Assembly (NCBI GenBank): GCA_964570325.1
Contig: CAZMXS010000001.1
Location: 1 to 64,000, forward strand
Length of the DNA: 64,000 bases
Reading direction: 5' to 3'
Source: CAZMXS01 sp964570325
GTDB taxonomy: Bacteria > Verrucomicrobiota > Kiritimatiellia > CAIQIC01 > CAZMXS01
Shown here: positions 34,771 to 42,150 of the stretch, piece by piece
Numbering within the stretch: position 1 is the first letter of the stretch
How the letters are laid out: each line of letters begins with the position of its first letter
Notes under the pieces: generated by a model
Database searches by the model: none
Seen by the model: only the letters and a program-made list of their open reading frames with translations
Told to the model about the DNA's origin: nothing
Made by a program: the position numbers and the translations under genes

Positions 34771-35919
34771 TCACCAGCCCGCTTTGCGACTGATCTCGCG
34801 GACCAACGAGCAGACCTCGTCCTGCTCACCAGGCGCCAACTCATTATATAACGGCAGGCGCAACAACCGCCCAGCGAGGTTCTCCGCGACGGGACAATCA
34901 CCGGGCTCTCCTCCGAAACGCCGGCCCATGTCCGAAACGTGGAGCGGCAGGTAGTGGAACACGCTAAGCACGCCATGCTCCTTCAAAGCGTGCATCAGGT
35001 GGTCCCGGCGTTCCTCCGTGGGCAGGATCAGATAGAACATGTGGTAGGGGATCTCGCAATGAGCCGGGACAGTCGGCAGTCGCGCCCCGACACTCGCGGC
35101 CCAATCCTTCAAGGCTGTCGCATAACGCTCCCAGACCGCACGACGCTGGGCCTGGACTTTCGCGCGCTGCTCCAATTGGGCAAAGAGAAACGCCGCCAGA
35201 ATATCTGACGGCAGGTAGCTGGAGCCAACGCCAACCCACGTGTACTTGTCCACCTGCCCACGGAAAAAACGGCTGCGGTTGGTTCCTTTTTCACGGATAA
35301 TCTCGGCCGGCTCGATAAAGCGCGGCTCATTGATCACCAGCGCCCCGCCCTCGCCACACGTGAAGTTTTTGGTTTCGTGAAAGCTCTGTGTCGCCAACTC
35401 GCCAAACGTCCCAAGCAACCGACCCCTGTATTTTCCAAAAAGGCCGTGCGCATTATCCTCCACCACCGCCAGATTCCGCTGCCGCGCCAAATCCAGAATC
35501 GTATCCATCTCGCAGCCAACGCCCGCGTAATGGACCGGGATGATCGCCTTGGTACGCGAGGTGACGAGACGCTCCAGCCGCGCCTCGTCCATATTCAGCG
35601 TGTCCGGTCGGATATCGCAGAAGACCGGCTTCACTCCGCGCAAGACAAAGGCATTGACCGTTGAAACAAACGTGAACGTGGGAACAATGATCTCATCGCC
35701 GGGTTGCAGGCCAAGGAGCAGTCCGGCCATTTCCAAGGCGTGTGTGCAGGACGTCGTCAGCAGCACACGCGGCGCGCCCAACTCCTTTTCCAGCAGGGCC
35801 GCGCACTTCTGCGTGAACTGGCCATCGCCCGATATATGACCATCCGCAATAGCTTGCATGATGTAAGCCAACTCGGAGCCGGTCAGTCCGGCGCGGTTAA
35901 ATGGAACGCGGTAACTCAT
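34771..35919 (-). CDS. wecE: dTDP-4-amino-4,6-dideoxygalactose transaminase
   Basis: A 382-residue DegT/DnrJ/EryC1 aminotransferase that matches WecE (RffA) closely, including SGDGQFT near 30, a TSCTHALEMA substrate loop, the VVEDNAH motif (cofactor-binding Asp155) and SFHETKN with the pyridoxal-phosphate lysine at about 184, then IREKGTNRSRFFRGQVDKYTW. WecE makes dTDP-Fuc4N from dTDP-4-keto-6-deoxyglucose. The adjacent gene is WecD-like, which acetylates that product, so dTDP-Fuc4NAc is the likely output. The ATG at 35919 matches the E. coli N-terminus. RmlA and RmlB genes are not in the window. Confidence 0.92.
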   Translation of the reverse strand: MSYRVPFNRAGLTGSELAYIMQAIADGHISGDGQFTQKCAALLEKELGAPRVLLTTSCTHALEMAGLLLGLQPGDEIIVPTFTFVSTVNAFVLRGVKPVFCDIRPDTLNMDEARLERLVTSRTKAIIPVHYAGVGCEMDTILDLARQRNLAVVEDNAHGLFGKYRGRLLGTFGELATQSFHETKNFTCGEGGALVINEPRFIEPAEIIREKGTNRSRFFRGQVDKYTWVGVGSSYLPSDILAAFLFAQLEQRAKVQAQRRAVWERYATALKDWAASVGARLPTVPAHCEIPYHMFYLILPTEERRDHLMHALKEHGVLSVFHYLPLHVSDMGRRFGGEPGDCPVAENLAGRLLRLPLYNELAPGEQDEVCSLVREISRKAGW

Positions 35920-35923
35920 CGGA

Positions 35924-36658
35924 TCACAATCCAAACCAACGATGATATCCCAAGCTGATCTCACTCGAGGCAAAGCCGCACTTCTGATACAGCCGTTGGG
36001 CGCGGATGTTCCGCCCCTGAGTCGCCACATGCGCGAGCTTCACGCCCTGGCCCGCGAACCAGTCCAGCGCGCCGGAAACCAGGGCATACCCAAGACCCCG
36101 CCTCTGGACGGCGGGATCAACCCCAAGCAAGCCGATATGCCCTTCCCGCTTCTCGTCCACATGCATGGTGATATATCCAGCCGCCCGCCCTTCCACAATC
36201 CCCGTCAGCACCTCATTGGCATAGCCCCGGCAACTGTTCTCGATCCACGCCTCATATAGCAAGCGGCAATGCTCCCGGGAGAAATTCGGATCGGAGAAAA
36301 AACGGGAGTCCAGATGCACTCGGCCGGCGATGCTTTTTAATGCGGGCAGATCGGCGGACTGCCACTGGCGGACGCCGGCCTCGATGACTCCGGTCGGCCC
36401 GGGTTTGGCCTTCGGGTTCGCCGACAAGGTCACTTTGATATCACGCAAATGAAAACCGGCGTCTTCCAAGTTGGCCGGCGTTTCCGGATTGGCCGGGTCA
36501 ACAAAGGCATAAAGACAGCGGACCTTGTGCTCCACGCACCATCGAAGCAGGGACTGCACCTCCGGCATGGTCAACGCCGGCCGGTCAACCCGGGCAACAT
36601 TGAATCCGAAAAAACGCGTATCCCAATCAATCAGCCGAACGTTTGTGTTGTTGTTCAT
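35924..36658 (-). CDS. wecD: GNAT acetyltransferase, WecD-like
   Basis: A 244-residue two-part protein. The N-terminal half is specific to the WecD type (RFFGFNVARVDRP near residue 14), and the C-terminal half is a GNAT domain with AWIENSCRGYA, GHIGLLGVDPAVQRRGLGYA (acetyl-CoA loop near 180) and VATQGRNIRAQRLYQKCGF. In WecD this domain acetylates dTDP-Fuc4N at N4. The gene abuts wecE (4-base spacer). The ATG at 36658 overlaps the SGNH gene by 32 bases. Confidence 0.82.
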   Translation of the reverse strand: MNNNTNVRLIDWDTRFFGFNVARVDRPALTMPEVQSLLRWCVEHKVRCLYAFVDPANPETPANLEDAGFHLRDIKVTLSANPKAKPGPTGVIEAGVRQWQSADLPALKSIAGRVHLDSRFFSDPNFSREHCRLLYEAWIENSCRGYANEVLTGIVEGRAAGYITMHVDEKREGHIGLLGVDPAVQRRGLGYALVSGALDWFAGQGVKLAHVATQGRNIRAQRLYQKCGFASSEISLGYHRWFGL

Positions 36659-37904
36659 GCAGTCTGCCTCCCAGAACTTCAGCCATATACCGGGTCCATT
36701 TTTCACGACCCGCCGGATTCAAATGCGTCCCATCCCGCCAGTCGGCTGATTCAAACGCGACGGATTGTTCCGCTTCAGGTATATAGTCAAAGGCCATGAT
36801 TCGCGCCATGGTATTCAAGCGTTGCCGCGTATCAGCATGCATTCGCCGAGTTTCGGCCGTTTCCATCAAGGGATTGATCCGGCCCTCGAAAATAATCACG
36901 CGGCCGCTCTTAGCCTGCACCCGTTTCACTATCTTGGCCAACGCGTCAAAGTTCAATTGATAGAACGGGCTCTCCCCCACCGCGGAAAGGAAGGCCGCGC
37001 GTTGGCTGGACAACACGTCCTCGATATTCGCGCTGACCTTGCGTTCACCGGAACCCAACGTCCGGAAAACAGTCTGCCGTAAATAATCGCGCGTGCGCCA
37101 GATTTCGGACACGCATGCCAGCCCCAGATCAATCAGTTTCCGCCAGTACCGCGCCCGCATTCCCGCCGGCATGATGGCCACAAAGTCAGTCACCCCATAA
37201 ACGGATGACAGCGGACGCATCCAACTTACATCCAGGTCCGCGAAAGTGGTCATGTCATACTCGGAGAGATATAAGGCGAGGGTGTCGCCTTCCTGCAGCG
37301 AAAGGTATTGCTGGGCAACGCATATCCGCATCGGAATCATGGCCGCAATCGCCCGGCGCTTGACCTGGTATTCCGGCAGCAGGCGCTGGAGCAGCTCATA
37401 ATCCACACCCCAGATCATCTGACTGGTGCCGGCCACCACCAAACCCGGCCGAGGGCCAGGACGGTCATGCAACACCTGCAGCCGCAAAGAGGCTAACTCG
37501 CGGCCGAAGAAATCCGAGTCCGTATCGTTGCGACTTCGCACAGCCAGCCAAAACGGCAGTTGCACCATAAACATGCGCATCATCATCTCGGCCGCCGCCA
37601 AAACGAGCACCGGGATTATGAGATTGATCCCTGCCGATCGGTTCAGCCACGGCCAGCGGCCGCTTGCCGCCAAACCCAGCCACCAGACAAGCGGCATGGC
37701 GGGAAAAGCCAGCACGATCAGCAGATAACGCCCATGAAAGCCCCGCCCCCAGTCATAATTGATATCCTCTGGATTCAACGACACCAAGTACCATCCCCAG
37801 CGCGCCGCCGCCATTGCCAACAGACAACCCACCACCGGAAACAACCACCAGCCACGCTTGAGGAAACGGACTTCAACAAGCCGGATTTGATTCTGTTCGG
37901 TCAT
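36627..37904 (-). CDS. membrane-anchored SGNH-fold O-acylation protein
   Basis: A 425-residue protein with three or four N-terminal hydrophobic helices and a C-terminal extracytoplasmic SGNH-like domain: VVAGTSQMIWG (nucleophile serine) near residue 155 and DWRDGTHLNPAG near 395 (Asp and His). Like the protein at 17943 it probably works with an MBOAT protein in polysaccharide O-acetylation. The matching MBOAT gene (39080-40615) lies upstream but is separated from it by a toxin-antitoxin pair and repeats. The chosen ATG (37904) lacks a clear ribosome binding site; a TTG four codons upstream is an alternative. Confidence 0.76.
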   Translation of the reverse strand: MTEQNQIRLVEVRFLKRGWWLFPVVGCLLAMAAARWGWYLVSLNPEDINYDWGRGFHGRYLLIVLAFPAMPLVWWLGLAASGRWPWLNRSAGINLIIPVLVLAAAEMMMRMFMVQLPFWLAVRSRNDTDSDFFGRELASLRLQVLHDRPGPRPGLVVAGTSQMIWGVDYELLQRLLPEYQVKRRAIAAMIPMRICVAQQYLSLQEGDTLALYLSEYDMTTFADLDVSWMRPLSSVYGVTDFVAIMPAGMRARYWRKLIDLGLACVSEIWRTRDYLRQTVFRTLGSGERKVSANIEDVLSSQRAAFLSAVGESPFYQLNFDALAKIVKRVQAKSGRVIIFEGRINPLMETAETRRMHADTRQRLNTMARIMAFDYIPEAEQSVAFESADWRDGTHLNPAGREKWTRYMAEVLGGRLHEQQHKRSAD

Positions 37905-37941
37905 GACAGGAGACAAGTATTCAGCACGAATTGGGACTTGC

Positions 37942-37975
37942 CCACGAATTCACACGGATCAACACAGATGAAAGC
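37942..37975. repeat. repeat family A, half copy A5 (reverse)
   Basis: About 34 bases, ccacgaattcacacggatca followed by acacagatgaaa, a degenerate half of a reverse family A element. The rest of the spacer (37905-38090) shows nothing else recognisable. Confidence 0.5.
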
Positions 37976-38090
37976 CAGAAACGGTCGCAGACCGTCGCTG
38001 AGCCGCACGGAATGCCTGAACAAAGAGACACAGGCTGACAGAAGAATCCCAAGATGCAGCACAGGCCGACTTGCCGCGGTGGTCGCCGGT

Positions 38091-38531
38091 TCAGGACACG
38101 AGCGACTTAAGCATTACAATATTGAACCCCGTCACCCCGGACCAATCGCGATCATTGGTCAGCACCAAGTCAGCGCCACACACGCGTGCGGTGGCCAATT
38201 GAATGGCATCGGGTGTCTTAAGCCGAAATTCCGCGCGTAAGCGTACCGCTGCGTCAGCCACCAGCAGATTCAGCGGATATAAACTGACCTGATCTGAATT
38301 GGTCAGATAATCTCGATACTTGCCCGCCAAGGCTTCATTGCCGGTTTTCTGCGGCTGGGTCAGCAACTCGATATAGGTCACCATTGAGGTGACAACCTTC
38401 GCGTCCACTTCAGCGATCACATCAAAAAAAACGCTCATGGGGCCGGCAAAGCGCGGATGATCCTCAAAGAAATAAATAAGTGGCGCGGTATCCAGAAAAA
38501 CCACCTGCCCCCGGCCGATATTCAATCCCAT
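38091..38531 (-). CDS. PIN-domain toxin
   Basis: A 146-residue PIN-domain protein. VVFLDTAPLIYFFED holds the first catalytic aspartate, TYIELLTQP the glutamate, KTPDAIQLATA the next aspartate, and LVLTNDRDW the last acidic cluster, all in order. Probable endoribonuclease toxin. Its ATG (38531) lies 10 bases inside the Phd-like antitoxin gene. The pair is bracketed by family A repeats and sits between an MBOAT gene and an SGNH gene that would normally be neighbours. Confidence 0.9.
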   Translation of the reverse strand: MGLNIGRGQVVFLDTAPLIYFFEDHPRFAGPMSVFFDVIAEVDAKVVTSMVTYIELLTQPQKTGNEALAGKYRDYLTNSDQVSLYPLNLLVADAAVRLRAEFRLKTPDAIQLATARVCGADLVLTNDRDWSGVTGFNIVMLKSLVS

Positions 38532-38776
38532 TGCCCACGCTCCCCGGCAATATATTCCGCCACATTAACACCCCGCCAGACCTCTTTTCCCAATCCACGC
38601 GCCTGCCGGAAATCCAGCTTGCCTTCGCCCCCCCCGGAATTGGAATCAACCGAAGTAATACGGGCAATCTTCTTCCCCGCCCGCTCAATAATGACATCTT
38701 CGTTTTTCAATTGAACAAGATTCAACAAGTGACCCAGCGTCCTGCGGGCGTCAACCGCCGAAATAACTGTTCCCAT
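38522..38776 (-). CDS. Phd/YefM-type antitoxin
   Basis: An 84-residue antitoxin. The N-terminal Phd/YefM DNA-binding fold is visible in VISAVDARRTLGHLLNLV, NEDVIIERAGKKIARI and the strand pattern that follows. The C-terminal 30 residues, glycine- and charge-rich, would neutralise the PIN toxin. The ATG at 38776 has GAGG six bases upstream, a good ribosome binding site, and lies about 30 bases downstream of a sigma70-like promoter that overlaps an inverted repeat, as expected for autoregulation. Confidence 0.88.
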   Translation of the reverse strand: MGTVISAVDARRTLGHLLNLVQLKNEDVIIERAGKKIARITSVDSNSGGGEGKLDFRQARGLGKEVWRGVNVAEYIAGERGQWD

Positions 38777-38790
38777 CACACACCTCACCA

Positions 38791-38810
38791 ATCATTACGA
38801 CCATAATGAT
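38791..38810. promoter_or_regulatory. operator-like inverted repeat of the Phd module
   Basis: atcatta (38791-38797) and taatgat (38804-38810) form a perfect 7-bp inverted repeat with a 6-base centre, touching the -10 element and covering the expected transcription start. This is where a Phd antitoxin would bind to repress its own operon (inference). Confidence 0.55.
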
Positions 38811-38838
38811 ATATACAAGCGACCATCATGATTGTCAA
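38810..38838 (-). promoter_or_regulatory. sigma70-type promoter of the Phd/PIN module
   Basis: Minus strand TTGACA (38833-38838, perfect -35), a 17-base spacer, and TATATA (38810-38815, -10). Start of transcription would fall near 38803, giving a leader of about 27 bases before the antitoxin ATG with its GAGG. The best promoter in the window. Confidence 0.7.
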
Positions 38839-38916
38839 CGTCGAATATGTTGATAATATCGTTCCGCTCGATGCTGCTATCCAATTGTTTCTTGTTTTCC
38901 TGCAATGATTTATTTT

Positions 38917-38979
38917 ACCGCGGATGTCGCGAATCAACGCGGGCACACCATCCGCGAAACCGGCGCAATCCGCGGCTAA
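38917..38979. repeat. repeat family A, copy A6 (reverse)
   Basis: accgcggatgtcgcgaatca to caatccgcggctaa, 63 bases, same orientation as A1 and preceded by the same gtttcttgttttcct tract. Confidence 0.8.
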
Positions 38980-39032
38980 GTATCATTCCTACTTCCCTAT
39001 TCGATCAACCAATCCGGACATGCGAACTCTCC

Positions 39033-39065
39033 CCATCCGTGTCAATCGGTGTGAATCCGCGCGAA
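39033..39065. repeat. repeat family A, half copy A7 (forward)
   Basis: About 33 bases, catccgtgtcaatcggtgtg then aatccgcgcg, the right half of a forward element, directly before the MBOAT stop codon. Confidence 0.55.
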
Positions 39066-39079
39066 ACATTCTGCCGCAC

Positions 39080-40615
39080 TCAAAACTGGAAGTAGATGAA
39101 AGCTGCCCCGCCGTTGTTGCCCAGGCAGAACAGCATCACCAGCACCACACTCACCAACGCCAGCCGCGGCACCAGCGATAATTTCATTGGCGCCTCGAGA
39201 TCCCTTGTCCGCTCCTGCAGGATTTGCACCAGCCAAAGCGGCAGACACAATATGATTAAGGCAATGGCCCACGACCCTAGGCGCACATCGAACGACCAGC
39301 CGTGCCCCAACGCCTTCAGCATCTGCCCGATCTGATCCAGCGAATGCGCCCGGAACAAGAGCCAGCCGATGCAGGCGGCATGGAACATGATGACGATGCG
39401 GAGCAACTTGGAAAGAGCGCGGTAAACAGCCTCACCCCGGCCCGCTCCCTGCAAGCCGGGCGTGGGCGATGCCTTCCCCTCGTACTCGTGGTTCGTACTC
39501 CTACTCGTACTCGAATCTTCCGCCCCAGTTCGAATAGGAGTACGAGTACGATTCGCGAGTACGAGGGGCAGACTGCTGAACAGGCGGTGGACAATCAACA
39601 ACGCCCCCTGATAGGCGCCCCAAACGACGAAGTTCCACGCCGCCCCGTGCCACAGCCCACCCAGCAGCATGGTCAGCCCCAAATTAATGTAAGTCCGGAC
39701 CGGCCCTTTGCGATTGCCACCCAGCGGGATGTAAAGGTAATCGCGCAGCCAGGTGGACAGGCTGATGTGCCAGCGCCGCCAGAACTCGCTCGGGTTGAGC
39801 GCAAAATACGGATTATTGAAGTTGACCATAATCTCCACGCCCATGTACCGCGCCAGGCCGCGCGCCATGTCGGAGTAACCGGAGAAATCGCAATAGATTT
39901 GAAAGGCAAACGCATAGAGCGCCAGCAACACGGACACCCCCGTGAGCGGGACGGCCCCATTGAAGACTGGATCCACAATATCGGCGAGGTTGTCCGCAAT
40001 GACCACTTTCTTGAACAGACCCCAGAGAATCAGCCACGTCCCAGCCCGAATGCCGGCCCAGGTCACCACCCGGGGCTTTTCCATCTGCGGCAGGAGGTGC
40101 GTCGCCCGCTCAATCGGTCCGGCAACCAACTGCGGGAAAAAAGCCACATACAACGCGAAATTGAAGAGGCTTCTGGCCGGCGCCAGTTGGCCGCGATAAA
40201 TATCAATGGTGTAACTCAACGCCTGAAAGGTGTAGAAGGAAATCCCGACCGGCAGGATGATTCGCAAGTGCCAGGGTGCGATAGGCAAACCCAGGGCGCT
40301 CAAAAGCGCGTAGGCGCTATCCGCAAAAAAGTTGAAATACTTAAAAAAGCCCAGGATGGATAAGTCGCTGATCAGGCTGATCAGGAGAAAACGGCGTTTC
40401 TGCGCGGTTGTTTCCGCCCGCGCAATGCAGTTGCCGACCCAGTAATCCACCGCGGTTGAAAACCAGATCAGCGTCAGGAAACGCCAATCCCAGCAGCCAT
40501 AGAAGAAATAGCTGGCGATCAGCAGCATCACGTTTTGCTTCCGCGGCGGCAAAACGAGATACAACGCGTAGACGATAATGAAAAAGACCAGGAAGTTGAG
40601 GGAATTGAAGAGCAT
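39080..40615 (-). CDS. MBOAT-family O-acyltransferase with in-frame repeat insertion
   Basis: A 511-residue AlgI-like membrane acyltransferase with the same landmarks as the gene at 18970: MLFNSLNF start, SYFFYGCWDWRF, LPVGISFYTFQA, PQLVAGPIERA, WLRDYLYIPLGGNR and LLGGLWHGAAWNF (catalytic His region near residue 315). Between about residues 345 and 400, where the first MBOAT has roughly 25 residues, this protein has an extra hydrophilic loop encoded by repeat B3 plus a short gggagcgggccggggtgagg-type motif. The frame is open across the insert and both membrane halves remain intact. The partner SGNH gene is at 36627, beyond a toxin-antitoxin module. Confidence 0.9.
   Translation of the reverse strand: MLFNSLNFLVFFIIVYALYLVLPPRKQNVMLLIASYFFYGCWDWRFLTLIWFSTAVDYWVGNCIARAETTAQKRRFLLISLISDLSILGFFKYFNFFADSAYALLSALGLPIAPWHLRIILPVGISFYTFQALSYTIDIYRGQLAPARSLFNFALYVAFFPQLVAGPIERATHLLPQMEKPRVVTWAGIRAGTWLILWGLFKKVVIADNLADIVDPVFNGAVPLTGVSVLLALYAFAFQIYCDFSGYSDMARGLARYMGVEIMVNFNNPYFALNPSEFWRRWHISLSTWLRDYLYIPLGGNRKGPVRTYINLGLTMLLGGLWHGAAWNFVVWGAYQGALLIVHRLFSSLPLVLANRTRTPIRTGAEDSSTSRSTNHEYEGKASPTPGLQGAGRGEAVYRALSKLLRIVIMFHAACIGWLLFRAHSLDQIGQMLKALGHGWSFDVRLGSWAIALIILCLPLWLVQILQERTRDLEAPMKLSLVPRLALVSVVLVMLFCLGNNGGAAFIYFQF
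39431..39450. repeat. short repeat motif (family F), inside MBOAT
   Basis: ctcaccccggcccgctccct, the start of a repeat type seen in many bacterial genomes, adjacent to repeat B3 and inside the MBOAT reading frame. It occurs once here, so its repeat status rests on general recognition. Confidence 0.35.
39479..39567. repeat. repeat family B, copy B3, inside a coding region
   Basis: An 89-base palindrome with arms ctcgtactcgtggttcgtac and gagtacgattcgcgagtacg, the same family as B1, B2 and B4, but placed within the MBOAT gene. It is translated without stop codons into a hydrophilic stretch that includes RSTNHEYEGK on the 3' side and LVLANRTRT on the 5' side. Confidence 0.88.
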
Positions 40616-40685
40616 CGGGGACCGCGAATTAACGCCCATTACAAAGCATGAGTGCCGTGCGGCGAACTTGAAAATGAAGTACTCG

Positions 40686-40748
40686 ACCGCGGATTACGTT
40701 GATTTCACGGATGCTTTTATCCGTGTCAATCCGTGCCATCCGCGGTTA
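40686..40748. repeat. repeat family A, copy A8 (forward), overlapping a gene end
   Basis: accgcggattacgttgattt to gccatccgcggtt, 63 bases. The GT4 gene to its right reads into it and stops at a TAA inside it (40694-40696), so the element supplies the last 18 or so codons. Confidence 0.82.
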
Positions 40749-41902
40749 ACCATTCGTTGCTTTATGTCGGCCAGCCATTTCGGCGGCTGCACCGGCATCA
40801 ACCGCCGGGCGGAATCCCAGCAACGTGGCGGCATGGCCCAGACGGCCTCCATCAATTCCATGAACCACGGCACATACGCCGCATACGAGTAGCGCTCCCG
40901 CGCCGTCGCATGCGCCGCCCGGCCCACGACCGACAGCCGGTCGCGCTTTGTGGCCAGTTGCTGGATCACCCGGGCCATCGTCTCCATGTCGCCGCGCGGC
41001 ACAGCAAATCCGTTCTCGCCGTCGTGGATGACGGCCGCCGTACCGCTGACGCGGGTCACCACCGGCACGCAGCCTTCCGCCATCGCTTCAAGCATGGAAA
41101 CTGCCGTGCCCTCGGAATCGGAGACCAGGATACATACATCCGCCGTGCGCCAAATTGCCGGCATTTCCTCCGGTAATTTCATGCCCACCAGCGCAACGCG
41201 GGCGCGCAAGTCCGGCGGCAATTGACTGATTTCGTACTCCAGCCATTTCCGGTACCCGCCGTCTCCGATGATCTGAAACTGAAAATCCACCCCCAACCAA
41301 CCTAACGCTTTGAACAACGGGAGAAAATTGGAGACTTTTTTCTCGTGGTCCGTTATGCGGCCGGCATATACCAGCCGCAAAGGTTGGCCGGGCCCGGTCC
41401 AGTCCCGCTCCAAATCCGCGGGGACATCCACCGCGCAAGCGCGCACATGAATGTCGGCAGTCCGCTGCGGCAGGCGCCGCCTCAACTCCGCGGCAATCTC
41501 GTCGCTGACCGCGATGAAGGCGTGAATGACCGGCTCATAGTACTCCGCGAAACGAAAGTAGTTCTCCGCATTTCCATGCGCCACCGCAATCATACGCAGC
41601 CGCTCGGCATCGGTCTGCGACAGCCGCGCGCACGCGGCATAAGCCGCATCAGAAAAATTCGGGATCAACACCGCCGGCAAAGCCGTCCGGTATATTTCCA
41701 CATACTCGCGCAGGTCACGCAAACCAGCCTTAAAAGGGGTCTTGCCGGGGCAGACAATCCGCCTTACCGCCGGCGGTATGGCCGGCGCAAACGGCGGGTG
41801 CCAGTCCACCGCCGTGTGCTCGATCAACGCCACCGGCGATCGCCGGGCCGCCAAGTGGCGCGCCATCTGGATGGACCAGATGTTGGATCCGCCCAGTGTC
41901 AT
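40694..41902 (-). CDS. GT4-family glycosyltransferase with altered ends
   Basis: A 402-residue GT-B enzyme. The donor domain is intact: LVYAGRITDHEKK near residue 172 and SEGTAVSMLEAMAEGCVPVV near 265 with the GT4 glutamates. Both ends look rebuilt. The first ATG (41902) falls after the usual first beta strand; the frame continues upstream through ACAAFVLPIG, the expected strand, but then enters repeat B4 with no ATG, GTG or TTG. The last 18 residues (from about VNRGWHG) are encoded by repeat A8. The true start may be a non-standard codon or the enzyme may lack strand 1. Confidence 0.8.
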   Translation of the reverse strand: MTLGGSNIWSIQMARHLAARRSPVALIEHTAVDWHPPFAPAIPPAVRRIVCPGKTPFKAGLRDLREYVEIYRTALPAVLIPNFSDAAYAACARLSQTDAERLRMIAVAHGNAENYFRFAEYYEPVIHAFIAVSDEIAAELRRRLPQRTADIHVRACAVDVPADLERDWTGPGQPLRLVYAGRITDHEKKVSNFLPLFKALGWLGVDFQFQIIGDGGYRKWLEYEISQLPPDLRARVALVGMKLPEEMPAIWRTADVCILVSDSEGTAVSMLEAMAEGCVPVVTRVSGTAAVIHDGENGFAVPRGDMETMARVIQQLATKRDRLSVVGRAAHATARERYSYAAYVPWFMELMEAVWAMPPRCWDSARRLMPVQPPKWLADIKQRMVNRGWHGLTRIKASVKST

Positions 41903-41948
41903 ACCGATCGGTAAGACAAAGGCCGCACAGGCGTTGGGCTTCTTCCCC

Positions 41949-41987
41949 TCGTACTCGTGGTTCGTACTCGGACTCCTACTCGAAAAG
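41949..41987. repeat. repeat family B, half copy B4
   Basis: ctcgtactcgtggttcgtac followed by ggactcctactcgaaaag, one arm of a family B element next to the start of the GT4 gene. Confidence 0.75.
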
Positions 41988-42033
41988 CGGGACGCACAGT
42001 GGGGGTGGCAAGAGCAACGCTCCGGTCTGCGTA

Positions 42034-42150
42034 GGGGTCGAACTTGCTCGAGTCCGGCTCAAGGGACGCAGCCCGCTGCGCCCCTACGTCCTGCGGTCTG
42101 CGGTTTTCGCAGGAATCGAGTTGGCTCGATCCCGTCGCAAGGGACACAGC
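42034..42150. repeat. repeat family D, copy D1 (two units)
   Basis: First unit ggggtcgaacttgctcgagt...ctgcgcccctacgtcc (42034-42091), second unit aatcgagttggctcgatccc...gggacacagc (42113-42150). Copy D2 is at 50931-50999. The second unit encodes the C-terminus of the GT2 gene starting at 43055. Confidence 0.72.

Larger units (their letters stand above)
38777..39079. other. spacer between Phd antitoxin and second MBOAT gene
   Basis: 303 bases holding the antitoxin promoter and operator, then repeat A6 (38917-38979) and half copy A7 (39033-39065). No gene is seen in it. Confidence 0.6.

Noticed and set aside
5311..41987. Possible CRISPR array from the cgagtacgag repeats
   Set aside because: Copies are isolated, palindromic and thousands of bases apart, not regularly spaced with spacers.
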